Shown here in pieces: positions 1 to 5,444 of a stretch of DNA of 6,373 bases (position 1 is the stretch's first letter; every line of letters begins with the position of its first letter). Origin of the DNA: Acidimicrobiaceae bacterium. Its GTDB lineage: Bacteria > Actinomycetota > Acidimicrobiia > Acidimicrobiales > MedAcidi-G1. A program made the translations under genes and the position numbers. The notes under the pieces are model-generated. The model did not search any database. It was not told the origin of the DNA and saw only the letters and a list, made by a program, of their open reading frames with translations. Location: positions 1 through 6,373 of the forward strand of contig PBUO01000052.1 of assembly GCA_002727895.1 (NCBI GenBank), given 5' to 3'.

Positions 1-62
1 ATTCGAACCTCCGACCTTCGGTCCCCCAGACCGACGCGCTAACCAAGCTGCGCCACAGCCCG
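1..62 (-). tRNA. tRNA-Pro (anticodon GGG), 3' end cut off by the window edge
   Basis: Read on the minus strand, the gene begins CGGGCTG at position 62 (acceptor 5' strand). A D-arm with GCGC/GCGC stem and TTGGTTA loop follows. The anticodon stem is TCGGT/ACCGA around the loop CTGGGGG, which places GGG (bases 27-25) as the anticodon and so predicts proline. The T-arm has GGAGG and the complete loop TTCGAAT. The 3' half of the T stem and the acceptor 3' strand lie outside the window. The overall shape closely resembles known bacterial tRNA-Pro genes, and a plausible -10 box lies just upstream. Confidence 0.95.
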
Positions 63-74
63 TGGCAATTGGCC

Positions 75-80
75 ATTCTA
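75..80 (-). promoter_or_regulatory. Putative -10 box of the tRNA-Pro gene
   Basis: On the minus strand TAGAAT, one mismatch from TATAAT, ends 12 bases before the tRNA 5' end. That would give a transcript start with a leader of only about 5 bases for RNase P to remove. I see no convincing TTGACA-like -35 at 16-18 bp. It implies the tRNA can be transcribed independently of the zinc-ribbon gene upstream. Confidence 0.5.
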
Positions 81-92
81 CCGGCGGCCCTT

Positions 93-106
93 CGGGACGA
101 GTCCCG
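93..106 (-). terminator. Possible hairpin after the zinc-ribbon gene
   Basis: CGGGAC and GTCCCG form an inverted repeat, best folded as a 5-bp stem with a 4-base loop. It lies about 20 bases past the stop codon of the zinc-ribbon gene and upstream of the tRNA -10 box. No U-run follows on the minus strand, so it would be a weak or non-classical terminator. It may also be chance in GC-rich DNA. Confidence 0.25.
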
Positions 107-126
107 GCGGTCCGACCCTCAGGACA

Positions 127-339
127 TCAGGTCACCAACAGCCAGAGGCCCTGGAGGAGGCGCCACCCCAGGTAGGCCACGGCCGCGCCGGCGAACACCC
201 AGAAGTGCCACGGCACCTTCTGCGACCGGGCCGGCGTACCGTCGGCATCGGCCACCCGCTCACCGCACTTCGGGCACGTCCCGACCACCGACACCGAGTT
301 CGGGCTCAGGTATCGGGCGCACGGCTCGCACCACGGCAT
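127..339 (-). CDS. Small zinc-ribbon protein with one membrane helix, function unknown
   Basis: A 70-residue protein I cannot assign to a named family. The N-terminal half carries two CxxC knuckles (C4/C7 in CEPC and C22/C25 in CPKC), the usual pattern of a small zinc ribbon. The second knuckle, with a GTCPKCGE context, is typical of that fold. Residues 46-69 are hydrophobic and aromatic (WVFAGAAVAYLGWRLLQGL) and read as a single transmembrane helix, so the ribbon probably faces the cytoplasm with the C-terminus near or across the membrane. The start is supported by a Shine-Dalgarno run 8 bases upstream. The gene follows the SpoIIE-type phosphatase by 38 bases on the same strand, so the two are probably co-transcribed. 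Function is not predictable from sequence. It could be a metal- or redox-sensing accessory, but that is conjecture. Confidence 0.75.
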   Translation of the reverse strand: MPWCEPCARYLSPNSVSVVGTCPKCGERVADADGTPARSQKVPWHFWVFAGAAVAYLGWRLLQGLWLLVT

Positions 340-347
340 CTATCCCG

Positions 348-355
348 CTCCCCCC
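348..355 (-). promoter_or_regulatory. Ribosome binding site of the zinc-ribbon gene
   Basis: GGGGGGAG on the minus strand, 8 bases before the ATG at 339. It supports that start and independent translation after the phosphatase gene. Confidence 0.6.
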
Positions 356-377
356 AGACCCGCGCCGACCCGGCCGG

Positions 378-1451
378 TCAGGTCTTGCGGACAGCCAGGA
401 TGGCCAGGTCGTCCTGAACCTTGCCGTGGCTGAAGTCGTTGGCCGCGTCCAGCAGTTGCTTACACAGCACCCCGGGAGAGATCCCCGGGTTGCGACGCAC
501 CATGTCGCCGATCCGTTCCTCGCCGAACAACTCGTCGCCGTTACGGGCCTCGGCCAGGCCGTCGGTGTACATGACGGCCATGTCGTCGCGGGCCAGCGGG
601 ATCTCCCGACTGAAGTACGAGGCGTCCGGGGTCAGCATCAGGAGCGGCCCGGTGGACCGCAGGGGCCGGACCTCCCGAGCGTGCCACAGGAAGGTCGCCG
701 GATGTCCGGCCGAGGCATACCTCATGGTCTCAGCCTCGGTATCGAAGACAAGCACGACCAGGGAGATGAACTCCTCGGACCGCTCCACCGACGACATCTG
801 CCGGTTCAGTTCCTCGAGGGCCTGGGCCGGGTCCCGGAACTGACGGAGGAAGGTCCGCAGCAGGTACTTGGCCTGGAAGGCGGTGATCGAGGATTCGATG
901 CCGTGGCCAGCCACGTCGCCCACCACCGCGGCCAGACGGGTGTCCGACATCTTGAACACGTCGAAGAAGTCGCCGGCCATGAGTCCCGTGCCCGCCTGGT
1001 ACACCCGTCCCGTCTCGAAGCCGGAGAAGTCGGGAAGCTCCTCGGGGGCCAAGCGGCCGGCCCACGCCTTGGGGGCGAGGTCCTCCTGTTCGAGGGCTTC
1101 CCGGGACCGACGCTCGATGTCTATGCCCTGGCGGGCCACCCGGGCCTCGTACACGGCGTGGCGCGACCACACGGTGGACACCAGTGCCGGGACGGCCACC
1201 AGCGAGAAGACCGTGGCCCCCGCCACCCCATCGACGTAGGCGTTGACTAGGGAGGCGACGGCCAGCAGGCCATAGAGCGACGAGGCGTGGAGTTCCTTGC
1301 GGAACGTGGACCAGGCCAGGGCGTAGGCGTCGGGCGCCTCCTCCGGGTCGATCCTGCCCACCAGGCGATAGCGGAGCAGGGCCGACCGACCCCAGCCGAC
1401 GGCCGCGGCAGAACAGACAATGCCGAGGACGGTGAAGACCGGCGCGCGCAT
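378..1451 (-). CDS. Membrane-anchored SpoIIE/RsbU-type PP2C serine/threonine phosphatase
   Basis: A 357-residue protein with an N-terminal membrane region and a C-terminal PP2C-like domain of the SpoIIE/RsbU class. Such enzymes dephosphorylate anti-sigma-factor antagonists (STAS proteins) in partner-switching pathways. Hydrophobic stretches at about residues 4-21, 57-75 and 77-95 look like membrane helices. A charged, probably helical linker (about 100-135) leads to the catalytic domain (about 140-357). The metal-binding acidic motifs are all visible: GDFFD (D161, D164), GDVAGHG (D179), YTDG (D297) and DDLA (D347/D348), as is the family motif YASAGHP at 245-251. The enzyme is therefore probably active. 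No PAS, GAF, HAMP or response-regulator domain is present, so any input would come through the membrane segments or a partner. No STAS or RsbW-like kinase gene lies in the window. The gene has its own candidate promoter and leads into the zinc-ribbon gene. Target and signal are unknown. Confidence 0.9.
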   Translation of the reverse strand: MRAPVFTVLGIVCSAAAVGWGRSALLRYRLVGRIDPEEAPDAYALAWSTFRKELHASSLYGLLAVASLVNAYVDGVAGATVFSLVAVPALVSTVWSRHAVYEARVARQGIDIERRSREALEQEDLAPKAWAGRLAPEELPDFSGFETGRVYQAGTGLMAGDFFDVFKMSDTRLAAVVGDVAGHGIESSITAFQAKYLLRTFLRQFRDPAQALEELNRQMSSVERSEEFISLVVLVFDTEAETMRYASAGHPATFLWHAREVRPLRSTGPLLMLTPDASYFSREIPLARDDMAVMYTDGLAEARNGDELFGEERIGDMVRRNPGISPGVLCKQLLDAANDFSHGKVQDDLAILAVRKT

Positions 1452-1459
1452 GCGGATCC

Positions 1460-1465
1460 AGCGTA
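1460..1465 (-). promoter_or_regulatory. Putative -10 box giving a leaderless phosphatase mRNA
   Basis: TACGCT (TANNNT pattern) on the minus strand ends 8 bases before the ATG at 1451, where transcription would start at or next to the start codon. Only a weak GGA is available as a ribosome binding site, which fits leaderless translation, common in actinobacteria. No clear -35 is seen. Confidence 0.35.
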
Positions 1466-1519
1466 GTCGTAGGCGTCCGAACCGAACGGTCGACCAGGCC
1501 TGAACTAACCGCGGATCCG

Positions 1520-1534
1520 GGCAACTGTCTTGCC
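1520..1534 (-). terminator. Possible hairpin just after der
   Basis: GGCAA (1520-1524) and TTGCC (1530-1534) pair perfectly around a 5-base loop, beginning one base past the der stop codon. On the minus strand it is followed by GC-rich DNA rather than a U-run, so intrinsic termination would be weak. The T-run sits on the plus-strand side, where no gene ends. It could instead stabilise the 3' end of the der mRNA. It occupies part of the 84-bp gap between der and the phosphatase gene. Confidence 0.3.
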
Positions 1535-1535
1535 T

Positions 1536-2837
1536 TTACTCCGAACGCCTCCGGACCCGCATCTTGATGGGCGTCGAACCGAGGTCGAGATCCTCGCGCA
1601 ACTTCCGCTCCAGGTACCGCAACCAGGTACGCGGCACCTCGCGATTGGCGAACAGGGTGAAGGTCGGAGGGTCGGTCGCCCCCTGGGTGGCGTAGAGGAT
1701 CCGCGCCCCGGCCGGGGCCGGGTGGGCGGCCTGGGCGGCCCGCACCACGTCATTGACCTTGCGGGTCGGAATCCGGGTCCGGTAGTCGTCGAGGGTGTCC
1801 TCCAGCGCCGGCCAGAGGCGCTGCACGTTGCGCCCGGTCAGGGCGCTGATCCGCAGCACCGGAGCCTCGCCCACGAAGTGCAGCTTGTCGCCGACCTGCA
1901 GCATCGCTTCCTCGCGCTGCTCTGAGTCGCACAGGTCCCACTTGTTGAGTAGTACCACGATCGGACAGCCCGCGGCGTCGACCCGCTCGGCAAGGCGCTG
2001 GTCCTGGTGGGTGACACCCAGAGTGGCGTCGACCACCAGCAAGGCCACGTCCGCGCCATCGACGGCCCGGAGGGCCCGCACGAGCGAGTAGTACTCGGTG
2101 TCCTCGTCGATCCGGGCCTTGCGGCGCATCCCGGCTGTGTCGATGAACCGGACGGGCCCGTGATCGGTCTCCACCACGGTGTCCACGGTGTCGCGGGTGG
2201 TGCCCGGCCGATCGTGGACGACGGCCCGCTCCTCGCCGGTCAACCGGTTGAAGAGCGTCGACTTTCCCACGTTGGGGCGCCCGACAAGGGCCACCCCCAT
2301 GATCCGCTCGCCGTCCCCCTCGTCAACCTCGTCACCATCGTCGACCTCGGGCAGGGTGACTACGAGGCGGTCCAGCAGGTCGCCGGCCCCGCGACCGTGC
2401 AGGGCACTCACCGGCGACGGCTCGCCCAGGCCCAAGGACATCAGCTCCCAGATCGAGGCCTCGTGGACCCGGTCGTCGACCTTGTTGGCCACCACCAGGA
2501 CCGGCGCGTCGACGGCCCGCAGCAGCCTGGCCACCCGGGCGTCGTCCTCGGTCACCCCGACCGTGGCGTCGACCACGAACAGGACGGCGTCAGCTGTGGC
2601 GATTGCCTGTTCGCTCTGCCGGCTGACCTTGTCGTCCAGCACGTCCCCGTCGGCCATCCAACCCCCGGTGTCGACGAGGGTGAACTCCCTCCCCTGCCAG
2701 GACGCCTCGACCTCCTTGCGGTCCCGGGTCACGCCGGGGCGCTCCTCCACGATGGCCTCGCGGCGGCCGATGATCCGGTTCAGCAGGGTCGACTTGCCGA
2801 CATTCGGGCGCCCGACGATGGCCACCACGGCACTCAT
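1536..2837 (-). CDS. der: GTPase Der (EngA), ribosome biogenesis
   Basis: A 433-residue essential-type GTPase that acts in 50S ribosomal subunit assembly, with the diagnostic two tandem G domains and a C-terminal KH-like domain. First G domain: GRPNVGKS at 9-16, GVTRD at 35-39, DTGG at 56-59, NKVD at 118-121, SAL at 144-146. Second: GRPNVGKS at 186-193, PGTTRD at 211-216, DTAG at 233-236, NKWD at 298-301, SAL at 331-333. An acidic linker (about 165-178) joins them, as usual in the family. The KH-like domain runs from about 354 and ends in a basic tail, MRVRRRSE. Length and motifs are complete and no damage is seen. The start overlaps the stop of the DUF512 gene (shared ATGA), with a strong Shine-Dalgarno 7 bases upstream inside that gene, so the pair is probably translationally coupled. 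In mycobacteria der sits next to cmk. Here cmk lies a few genes away on the same strand. Confidence 0.98.
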   Translation of the reverse strand: MSAVVAIVGRPNVGKSTLLNRIIGRREAIVEERPGVTRDRKEVEASWQGREFTLVDTGGWMADGDVLDDKVSRQSEQAIATADAVLFVVDATVGVTEDDARVARLLRAVDAPVLVVANKVDDRVHEASIWELMSLGLGEPSPVSALHGRGAGDLLDRLVVTLPEVDDGDEVDEGDGERIMGVALVGRPNVGKSTLFNRLTGEERAVVHDRPGTTRDTVDTVVETDHGPVRFIDTAGMRRKARIDEDTEYYSLVRALRAVDGADVALLVVDATLGVTHQDQRLAERVDAAGCPIVVLLNKWDLCDSEQREEAMLQVGDKLHFVGEAPVLRISALTGRNVQRLWPALEDTLDDYRTRIPTRKVNDVVRAAQAAHPAPAGARILYATQGATDPPTFTLFANREVPRTWLRYLERKLREDLDLGSTPIKMRVRRRSE

Positions 2838-4276
2838 GCCACGACCTCCCCCATGCCGCCACCTTTCTCATACCGACCCCCGAGGGCGGCCCGAAGCGAG
2901 GCGCCGTCGGCCGGCACGACCTCCACCGGGCGCGGCAGGTCCGACGGCTCGGAGCCGTCGAGGAACCGTCCGTTGCTGAGGCACACGTCGGGCAGCAGGT
3001 AGCGGTGACCGGCCGGCTGCCCGTCCAGCACCCGGGCCAGATCTTCGCCCACCAGGAGTCCGGTCACGCCGACGTTCCCCCCGAAGAAGCGGTTCTCCAC
3101 CGGCAGCACCCGGACGTCGTCGCGCCCCAGCGAAGCCACCAGGGGCTCGAGCACGGGAGCCCCGAGCTCGCCGGTGAGGACGGCCACCGGAGCATCGGCA
3201 CGGGGTCGTCGGCTCGGGGCGGCGAGGGCCACCCCGTCGTCCGACCCGGCAGCGGTTCCGCACGATCGGGGCGCCCGGAACCCCAGGGCCGGTGCGCCGT
3301 CCACCGACCGGAAGAATCCCGATGCCCGGTCAGCCGACATGGGGTCGCCATCGACGACGTCGCCGCGGAACTCCTGCTCGAAGGCCCGAGCCATCCCCAC
3401 GCCATCCTCGATCATGTCCACGCCCTCGTAGGCGTCGAGGGCCGGGAAGGGGCGTCCAGCCAACAGGTGGTATTCGTCGGCGGCGTGCACCAGGCGCCGG
3501 CCCACCGCGGCCAGGAGGCGCTCCTGCCAGGCCTCGACCACGGCCACGACCTCGGCCGCCTCGGCCGGCGTGTGGGCCCGCATCCTCGGCTCGTCATTGA
3601 ATCGGCTCACCCCGAGCGGCACTACACAGAGGCTGGCCAGGTCGCTGAACCGGTCGGCCACATCGGCCAGGGTGTCCTCGAGCCAGGCGCCACCGTTCAG
3701 GCCCGGGCACACGACGACCTGGCCGTGGACCGTCACCCCGTGGTCGAGCAGCGCCCGTAGCCACCGCAGGCTGGTGGCCCCGCGCCGGTTGCGGAGCATC
3801 TCGGTCCGCTTTTCCGGATGCGTGGCGTGGATGCTGACGTACAGCGGATCGAGCCGTTCGGTCACCACCCGCTCCATGTCAGCTTCGGTGAACCGCGTGA
3901 GGGTCGTGAAGTTCCCATAGAGGAACGACAGCCGGTAGTCGTCGTCCTTGACGTACAGGCTGCGACGCAGCCCCGGAGGCAGTTGGTAGATGAAGCAGAA
4001 CTCGCAGTGGTTGTCGCAGGTGCGGACACGGTCGAACAGTGCACTGTCCACCTCGATGCCCAACGGGGCGCCGTCCGGCTTGGACACCACCACGTCGCGC
4101 TCCAGCCCTCCACGCTCAACCGTCATCTCGACCACGGGCGCGTCCACCAGCAACTGGTACTCGATGACGTCGCGCGGGACGCGGTCGTCAATGGTGAGAA
4201 GCCGGTCGCCAGGCACCACGCCGGCCCCTTCGGCGGGGGATCCGGCGGCGACGGCGACGACCACGGGGGCCGACAT
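2834..4276 (-). CDS. PDZ-radical SAM-DUF512 iron-sulfur protein, function unknown
   Basis: A 480-residue member of the DUF512 family. An N-terminal PDZ-like domain (about 1-65, with GSPAEGAGVVPGD) is followed by a radical SAM-type region. Its CxxxCxxC cluster motif is C87, C91, C94 (CDNHCEFCF), expected to hold a 4Fe-4S cluster that cleaves S-adenosylmethionine. The C-terminal DUF512 part shows the family signature NRFFGGNVGVTGLLVG at 395-410 and a final LPD..LSNGRFLDG stretch at 428-441. The reaction and substrate are not known for this family, and related cyanobacterial proteins are only called putative Fe-S oxidoreductases. A looser Ala/Arg-rich stretch (about 335-362) separates the two halves. 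DUF512 genes recurrently neighbour der, and the 4-base overlap here supports a functional or at least expression link. ATG at 4276 is chosen because the PDZ-like domain starts at once. No Shine-Dalgarno lies at a normal distance, and a TANNNT box 7 bases upstream suggests a leaderless mRNA. Confidence 0.93.
   Translation of the reverse strand: MSAPVVVAVAAGSPAEGAGVVPGDRLLTIDDRVPRDVIEYQLLVDAPVVEMTVERGGLERDVVVSKPDGAPLGIEVDSALFDRVRTCDNHCEFCFIYQLPPGLRRSLYVKDDDYRLSFLYGNFTTLTRFTEADMERVVTERLDPLYVSIHATHPEKRTEMLRNRRGATSLRWLRALLDHGVTVHGQVVVCPGLNGGAWLEDTLADVADRFSDLASLCVVPLGVSRFNDEPRMRAHTPAEAAEVVAVVEAWQERLLAAVGRRLVHAADEYHLLAGRPFPALDAYEGVDMIEDGVGMARAFEQEFRGDVVDGDPMSADRASGFFRSVDGAPALGFRAPRSCGTAAGSDDGVALAAPSRRPRADAPVAVLTGELGAPVLEPLVASLGRDDVRVLPVENRFFGGNVGVTGLLVGEDLARVLDGQPAGHRYLLPDVCLSNGRFLDGSEPSDLPRPVEVVPADGASLRAALGGRYEKGGGMGEVVA
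2845..2852 (-). promoter_or_regulatory. Ribosome binding site of der inside the DUF512 gene
   Basis: GGGGGAGG on the minus strand, 7 bases before the der ATG, within the last codons of the DUF512 gene. It is the strongest Shine-Dalgarno sequence in the window and, with the ATGA overlap, fixes the der start. Confidence 0.75.
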
Positions 4277-4283
4277 GGACTTC

Positions 4284-4289
4284 AGGCTA
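4284..4289 (-). promoter_or_regulatory. Putative -10 box of the DUF512-der operon
   Basis: TAGCCT on the minus strand (TANNNT, preceded by GA) ends 7 bases before the ATG at 4276, so transcription would begin about at the start codon. A GGAGG lies 22 bases before the ATG, too far for a normal ribosome binding site. At 16-bp spacing the -35 region reads CCGACC (4311-4306), matching only the GAC core of TTGACA. Confidence 0.4.
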
Positions 4290-4290
4290 T

Positions 4291-4328
4291 CGACGGGTCC
4301 TCCCAGGTCGGGTCCGTCCCGCCCGTCG
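4291..4328. repeat. Inverted repeat in the DUF512/ispH divergent promoter
   Basis: CGACGGG at 4291-4297 and CCCGTCG at 4322-4328 are perfect 7-bp inverted arms separated by 24 bp, in the 67-bp gap between two divergent starts. The arms are flanked by near-symmetrical boxes, AGGCTAT (4284-4290) on the left and ATAGGCT (4331-4337) on the right. Between the arms CGGGTCC occurs twice as a direct repeat (4294-4300 and 4309-4315). This could be an operator for a dimeric or multimeric regulator or just promoter symmetry. No regulator gene is in the window. Confidence 0.4.
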
Positions 4329-4331
4329 CCA

Positions 4332-4337
4332 TAGGCT
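4332..4337 (+). promoter_or_regulatory. Putative -10 box of ispH
   Basis: TAGGCT (TANNNT, preceded by CA) ends 6 bases before the GTG at 4344, so the transcript would start at or next to the GTG. A usable Shine-Dalgarno is missing (only AGGG touching the start codon), which fits leaderless translation. At 17-bp spacing the -35 region would be 4309-4314, which does not resemble TTGACA. Confidence 0.4.
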
Positions 4338-4343
4338 CAGGGC

Positions 4344-5402
4344 GTGACCGCCACCCCGGGCGTGGAGCGCGTCCTCCTCGCCGAACCCCGCGGCTTCTGC
4401 GCCGGCGTCGAAATGGCCATCAAGGCCCTCACCTGGATGGTCCGGGCCTTCGACGAGCCCGTGTACTGCTACCACGAGATCGTCCACAACAAGCTGGTCG
4501 TGGAGCGCTTCGAGGCTCTAGGCGTGGTGTTTGTCGATGACATCGGAGAGGTGCCCGAGGGCTCCCCGGTGATGCTCTCGGCCCACGGCTCGGCCCCCGA
4601 GGTGGTCCGCCGGGCCCATGACGTCGGCGGCTACACGGTCGACGCCGTCTGCCCGCTGGTCACCAAGGTCCACCACGAGGTCAAGACCCGGGCGGCCAAG
4701 GGCTACCACATCGTCTACGTGGGCCACGCCGGCCACGAGGAGGCCGAGGGCACCATCGCCGTGGCCCCCGAGGCCATCCACCGGGTCGAGCACCCTGACG
4801 AGGTGAGGGCACTGCCCGACCTGGGCGACGACGTGGCCATCCTCGCCCAGACCACTCTCAGCCACCGGGACTGGGGTGGCGTGGTGGACGCCGCCGGCGA
4901 CCGGTGGCCCGACCTGTGGTCACCGGGACGCAGCGACCTGTGCTTCGCCACCACCAATCGCCAGGGGGCCCTGCTGGACCTGGTCGACCGGTGCGACGCC
5001 GTGGTGGTGATCGGCTCCACCAACAGCTCCAACACCCGGGCGCTGGTCCAGTTGGCCACCGAGGCGGGATGCGACCGGGTGGTGTGGATCAACCGGGCCG
5101 AGGAGCTCCCCGACGACCTGTCGGGCACCGTCGGGGTGACCGCAGGAGCCTCGGCACCCGAAGACGTGGTGGACGCGGTGGTCAGGTCGCTAGCCCCCCG
5201 GGAGGGCGTGGAGACGGTCCGCCACACCGAGGAAGACGAGTACTTCCCGCCGCCCCGCAACCTCCGCGACCTGCTGCACGCCGCCCGCGGGTTCGCCACG
5301 ATCGGCTTCGGGGCACCGGCACTATCCGGGCACCTAGACGACCGGGCGATCGACGCCTCGGACGCACTGGCCGCCCTGGACCGTCTCCATCCGGCCGGCT
5401 AA
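4344..5402 (+). CDS. ispH: 4-hydroxy-3-methylbut-2-enyl diphosphate reductase (IspH/LytB)
   Basis: A 352-residue enzyme for the last step of the MEP pathway: reductive dehydration of HMBPP to IPP and DMAPP by a 4Fe-4S cluster in the cytosol. The three cluster cysteines are C19 (GFCAGV), C103 (AVCPLV) and C200 (LCFATTN). Substrate-binding residues known from the E. coli enzyme have counterparts: H48 (HEIVHN), H81 (SAHG), H131 and E133 (GHEEAEG), T170/T171 (QTTLS) and S228/S229/N230 (NSSN). The familiar C-terminal end (xxxPxxLRDL) falls near residue 310, so about 42 residues extend beyond the usual end. The GTG at 4344 is preferred because a TANNNT box sits 6 bases before it. An in-frame GTG at 4362 is the alternative. 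It is the only plus-strand gene here, divergent from DUF512-der and convergent with plsC. Confidence 0.97.
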   Translation: MTATPGVERVLLAEPRGFCAGVEMAIKALTWMVRAFDEPVYCYHEIVHNKLVVERFEALGVVFVDDIGEVPEGSPVMLSAHGSAPEVVRRAHDVGGYTVDAVCPLVTKVHHEVKTRAAKGYHIVYVGHAGHEEAEGTIAVAPEAIHRVEHPDEVRALPDLGDDVAILAQTTLSHRDWGGVVDAAGDRWPDLWSPGRSDLCFATTNRQGALLDLVDRCDAVVVIGSTNSSNTRALVQLATEAGCDRVVWINRAEELPDDLSGTVGVTAGASAPEDVVDAVVRSLAPREGVETVRHTEEDEYFPPPRNLRDLLHAARGFATIGFGAPALSGHLDDRAIDASDALAALDRLHPAG

Positions 5403-5416
5403 CGCGCTCACCGGCT

Positions 5417-5439
5417 GGCCTGCTGACCGGTCTCAGGCC
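5417..5439. terminator. Possible two-way terminator between ispH and plsC
   Basis: GGCCTG (5417-5422) and CAGGCC (5434-5439) pair perfectly and enclose the palindrome GACCGGTC (5425-5432). Together these allow a GC-rich hairpin with a small internal mismatch. It lies 14 bases past the ispH stop and 5 bases past the plsC stop, where the two genes converge. There is no U-run on either side, so it is not a classical intrinsic terminator. Confidence 0.4.
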
Positions 5440-5444
5440 TCCAA

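Noticed and set aside
1..62. tRNA-Pro as an integration (att) site for an island
   Set aside because: Only the 5' part is visible, no integrase or direct-repeat partner is in the window, and the neighbouring genes are ordinary chromosomal ones.
69..1250. Long plus-strand open frame (393 codons) opposite the phosphatase gene
   Set aside because: It is Pro/Arg/Gly/His-rich with no family motif and lies antisense to a gene with complete PP2C motifs. Long antisense frames are expected in DNA this rich in GC.
1452..1518. Direct repeat GCGGATCC (1452-1459 and 1511-1518) flanking the der/phosphatase gap
   Set aside because: Eight bases, GC-rich and partly palindromic. Two copies are too few to distinguish from chance, and no insertion element lies between them.
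730..1524. Second minus-strand frame (264 codons) overlapping the phosphatase gene
   Set aside because: It is an out-of-frame reading of the phosphatase gene, Gly/Arg/Pro-rich and without motifs.
2007..3002. Plus-strand open frame (331 codons) opposite der and the DUF512 gene
   Set aside because: It runs antisense across two well-supported genes and has biased, domain-free composition.
3005..3760. Plus-strand frame (251 codons) opposite the DUF512 gene
   Set aside because: It is antisense to the radical SAM protein, with no recognisable domain.
4282..4332. A 16-codon minus-strand ORF in the divergent gap, ending just before the DUF512 start, as a possible leader peptide
   Set aside because: It has only a weak GAG upstream, no run of regulatory codons, and no attenuator hairpins. 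If the TAGCCT box is the promoter it would not even be transcribed.
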